From Planctomycetota bacterium (GTDB lineage: Bacteria; Planctomycetota; Phycisphaerae; Sedimentisphaerales; SM23-30): DNA of 5,684 bases. Below the pieces are notes generated by a model. It did no database searches, was not told where the DNA came from, and worked only from the letters and a program-made list of their open reading frames with translations. The translations under genes were made by a program, and so were the position numbers. Positions 5,662-5,684 of this stretch are shown in pieces. The DNA is taken from NCBI GenBank assembly GCA_022705365.1, contig JAKJEP010000236.1, positions 1 through 5,684 on the forward strand. Reading direction: 5' to 3'. Position 1 is the first letter of the stretch, and each line of letters begins with the position of its first letter.

Positions 5662-5684
5662 GTGATTCAAAAAGAAAACAGTTT
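5662..5684 (+). CDS. Start of a divergent gene, cut off at the right edge
   Basis: A plus-strand frame opens with GTG at 5662 behind AGGAAG and reads M-I-Q-K-E-N-S before the window ends. Seven codons are too few to name a family. It would be transcribed away from the polysaccharide operon, so the region between may control both directions. The frame could still close just past the edge. Confidence 0.35.

Overview
The window holds one minus-strand gene cluster for making and exporting a polysaccharide, read from right to left, plus its upstream control region. In transcription order the genes are a small Wza-type outer-membrane export lipoprotein (4285-5112), a Wzz/GumC-type chain-length protein (2576-4264), an ExeA/GspA-type AAA+ ATPase (1687-2553), a stand-alone CpsD/CapB-type tyrosine autokinase (851-1678) and the N-terminal 247 residues of a family-1-type sugar transferase (743 down to the left edge). 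The first four genes are separated by only 8-22 bases. The fifth follows a 107-base gap. No terminator is visible, so the operon probably continues past the left edge.

The combination is characteristic. A short Wza, a Wzz without a fused kinase, a separate kinase, an ExeA-like ATPase and a sugar transferase carrying the DLVDVDSEKW signature match the exopolysaccharide loci that travel with exosortase/PEP-CTERM protein-sorting systems (EpsH/XrtA type). No exosortase or PEP-CTERM substrate gene lies inside the window, so that link is an inference from family membership and synteny.

The organism is a Gram-negative-type (diderm) bacterium, because a Wza-type secretin-like exporter with a lipoprotein signal implies an outer membrane. 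The moderate GC content, the kinase N-terminus (MGNVWDAMKKH) and the three-membrane-segment Wzz suggest Planctomycetota, perhaps Phycisphaerae. This assignment is from memory of similar proteins and is only moderately certain.

How the genes would work together: the sugar transferase builds the lipid-linked repeat unit. The Wzz-like protein in the inner membrane and the kinase with its tyrosine-rich C-terminus control polymer length and export by phosphorylation cycles. The Wza-like lipoprotein forms the outer-membrane exit. The ExeA-like ATPase is a regular member of such loci, but its exact job is not known.

The right end (about 5170-5661) has no convincing gene. It contains a good sigma-70-type promoter facing the cluster (TGGACA, 17 bases, TATAAT), a possible distal promoter, a 6-bp-stem hairpin, a 9-bp direct repeat, a strong Shine-Dalgarno ahead of a 15-codon TTG frame, and at the extreme edge a likely start of a divergent gene (GTG at 5662).
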